DNA from: Oscillospiraceae bacterium
GTDB taxonomy: Bacteria; Bacillota; Clostridia; Oscillospirales; Acutalibacteraceae
Assembly: GCA_022508705.1 (NCBI GenBank)
Contig: JAFLUO010000055.1
Location: forward strand, 1 to 11,760
Direction of reading: 5' to 3'
Length of the DNA stretch: 11,760 nucleotides
The notes beneath the pieces were generated by a model that did not search any database, was not told the origin of the DNA, and saw nothing but the letters and a program-made list of their open reading frames with translations. The stretch's first letter is position 1, and every line of letters starts with the position of its first letter. Both the position numbers and the translations under genes were made by a program. Shown one piece after another: positions 11,601 through 11,760 of this stretch.

Positions 11601-11678
11601 TAAGATACAATAAAATACCCGTTATTCGGGTAAATGCCCGTATTTAAGGGAAAAACAGACACGTTAAGATACAATAAA
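11601..11678 (+). repeat. Two 14-bp direct repeats near the right end
   Basis: TAAGATACAATAAA occurs exactly at 11601-11614 and 11665-11678, and a partial copy GTTACAATAAG precedes the first. A TACCCG/CGGGTA hairpin (11616-11621 with 11627-11632) lies between. They sit between the arm-type sites and the core, where excisionase or accessory-factor sites would be expected. The rest of 11515-11760 has no gene. Confidence 0.55.
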
Positions 11679-11745
11679 GTACAGAAAAAGCCTTGTGATA
11701 AATTAGGGTAACAATCCTATGGTTGGCGCAACGGTTGCCACCGCG

Positions 11746-11760
11746 GTTGCTATCGCTCAG
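11746..11760. repeat. Right attachment-site direct repeat (att core)
   Basis: Identical to positions 1-15. It is the third of three units GGTTG-N7 at 11721, 11733 and 11745, spaced 12 bp, only the last of which extends into the core. Confidence 0.75.

Larger units (their letters stand above)
1..11760. mobile_element. Integrative mobilizable element, complete from direct repeat to direct repeat
   Basis: The window begins and ends with the same 15 bases. Between them are a tyrosine integrase at the left end, an excisionase-like HTH protein at the right end, an SF3/D5-type replication helicase, MobC, a relaxase, a candidate oriT and two cargo genes. No VirB4, VirD4/TcpA or other pore genes are seen, which separates an IME from a self-transmissible ICE. 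Inverted AC(T/C)TAACA-type repeats flank both ends as expected for integrase arm sites. A circular plasmid cut at an arbitrary point is possible, but the repeat at the exact ends and the adjacent int and xis-like genes argue for an integrated element. Confidence 0.85.

Overview
The window looks like one complete integrative mobilizable element (IME) from an AT-rich, gut-type Firmicute of the class Clostridia. This rests on a tyrosine integrase, an excisionase-like protein, a helicase-type replication protein, MobC and relaxase, a DUF3846 protein, a small J-domain protein, AGGAGG-type ribosome binding sites, and a lipoprotein with the Cys/His repeats common in Ruminococcus-like bacteria. No conjugation-pore genes are present, so transfer would depend on a helper element. 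The same 15 bases, GTTGCTATCGCTCAG, form the first and last 15 positions and are read as the attachment-site direct repeats.

Layout: 1-204 is the left attachment region, with a terminator and integrase arm-type repeats. On the minus strand from 3209 down to 205 lie a doubtful small ORF, a frameshifted mini-ORF, a DUF3846 gene, a J-domain gene, a small HTH regulator with a near-consensus promoter and a palindromic operator, and the integrase. Positions 3240-3670 hold no convincing protein gene. They hold a promoter, a long rod-shaped RNA fold with a terminator, and a second hairpin leader. The cargo follows on the plus strand (3670-6310): a polytopic membrane protein and a Cys/His-repeat lipoprotein, neither with a function I can name.

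Positions 6311-7124 are non-coding. They carry a terminator, a cluster of GTACAAA/TTTGTAC motifs (candidate origin), a TTGACA-N17-TAGATT promoter, and a leader made of 15-base repeats plus a folded CCGGGG-loop hairpin directly before the SF3/D5-type replication gene (7125-8726). A hairpin-rich candidate oriT (8739-8950) precedes mobC, the overlapping relaxase gene and a charged coiled-coil protein. A second 15-base repeat array with the same hairpin then leads into the excisionase-like gene (11326-11514), followed by the right attachment region.

The most interesting point is that the replication gene and the excisionase-like gene share one composite leader: 15-base repeats, then a CCCG strand, then a T run, then a TGCRC...GYGYA hairpin whose loop is complementary to the CCCG strand, then the ribosome binding site. 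The hairpin shows a compensatory base-pair change between the two copies. This suggests a shared RNA or DNA control linking excision to replication. The second most interesting point is the unassigned structured RNA at about 3303-3477.
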